From Micrococcaceae bacterium (GTDB taxonomy: Bacteria > Actinomycetota > Actinomycetes > Actinomycetales > Micrococcaceae), in NCBI GenBank assembly GCA_013393415.1, contig JABXHI010000062.1, positions 1 to 60,552 of the forward strand: a stretch of 60,552 nucleotides of DNA, given 5' to 3'. Below are positions 60,522 to 60,552 of this stretch, in pieces (positions within the stretch are counted from its first letter, which is position 1; each line of letters begins with the position of its first letter). The notes under the pieces are model-generated. The model saw only the letters and a program-made list of their open reading frames with translations. It had not been told where the DNA came from and searched no databases. A program made the position numbers and the translations under genes.

Positions 60522-60552
60522 ACCAACCCCGAATATGCGAAGGAACTTCCCC

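Noticed and set aside
60423-60552. Possible insertion-sequence end next to putP
   Set aside because: No terminal inverted repeat or transposase motif could be identified in the 130 bp available.
1-60552. CRISPR array, prophage or biosynthetic cluster
   Set aside because: No spaced repeats, phage structural genes or biosynthetic megasynthase genes were seen anywhere in the window.

Overview
The window is a chromosomal segment of an actinobacterium, most likely a Micrococcaceae-type member of the Micrococcales. Base composition is moderately GC-rich. Evidence for this includes a mycothiol-type DsbA-like reductase, paired ClpP1/ClpP2, a MoeZ-type sulfurylase, a type 2 (eukaryote-like) IleS behind a translational T-box, a DUF222/HNH protein, and a core gene order shared with the Mycobacterium tuberculosis glbO-pepN-rpiB-tig-clpP-clpX-folC-ndk-rne-rplU-rpmA-obg-proB-proA-nadD-rsfS region. 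The genus cannot be fixed from sequence alone. No phage, insertion sequence, CRISPR array or secondary-metabolite cluster was seen.

Layout. 0-4.5 kb: the 3' end of ettA, an Atg22-like MFS transporter, an acyl-CoA thioesterase, a conserved unknown, and an OsmC/truncated-haemoglobin fusion. 4.5-8.5 kb: molybdenum-cofactor genes (moaE convergent with a translationally coupled moeZ-moeA-moaD operon) and fdhD. 8.6-12.2 kb: a DUF222/HNH protein and a lipoprotein/PKD-protein pair. 12.2-17.9 kb: pepN, rpiB, a Nei-type glycosylase, lipB and lipA. 17.9-22.9 kb: a fatty-acid desaturase, a divergent two-component system with an M23-like membrane protein, and an orphan small protein. 23.2-28.8 kb: tRNA-Gly, tRNA-Pro, tig, clpP1, clpP2, clpX and the DsbA-like reductase. 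28.8-38.4 kb: valS (inverted), an SDR, a T-box, ileS, folC, a DUF4233 protein and ndk. 38.4-41.9 kb: a nitrilase with a divergent AraC regulator, a NUDIX hydrolase and a VKOR protein. 42-53 kb: rne/rng, rplU, rpmA, obgE, proB, proA, nadD, a tail-anchored protein, rsfS and a phosphatase. 53-60.5 kb: tRNA-Ala, a 46-residue lipoprotein, hemerythrin, an NTF2-like protein, a Ca2+/H+ antiporter, an Old Yellow Enzyme, a RibD-type reductase, an SRPBCC-epimerase fusion and a PutP symporter that lacks its N-terminus.

Functional themes. Housekeeping dominates: protein folding and turnover (tig, clp), tRNA charging, ribosome assembly (obgE, rsfS), RNA decay, proline and NAD synthesis, and lipoylation. 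A second theme is redox and envelope physiology: the OsmC-globin fusion, mycothiol-type reductase, VKOR, hemerythrin and molybdenum-cofactor genes.

The clearest recurring regulatory signal is a TAnnnT -10 box placed only 6-7 nt before an ATG or GTG, seen before at least a dozen genes and indicating widespread leaderless transcription. The most unusual items are the OsmC-trHbO fusion, the MPT-synthase subunits encoded convergently with a shared TTAA, the 21-bp-phased direct repeat between the nitrilase and AraC genes, the short-Stem-I ileS T-box, and the abrupt loss of PutP similarity near the right edge. No wholly new multi-gene system could be demonstrated.
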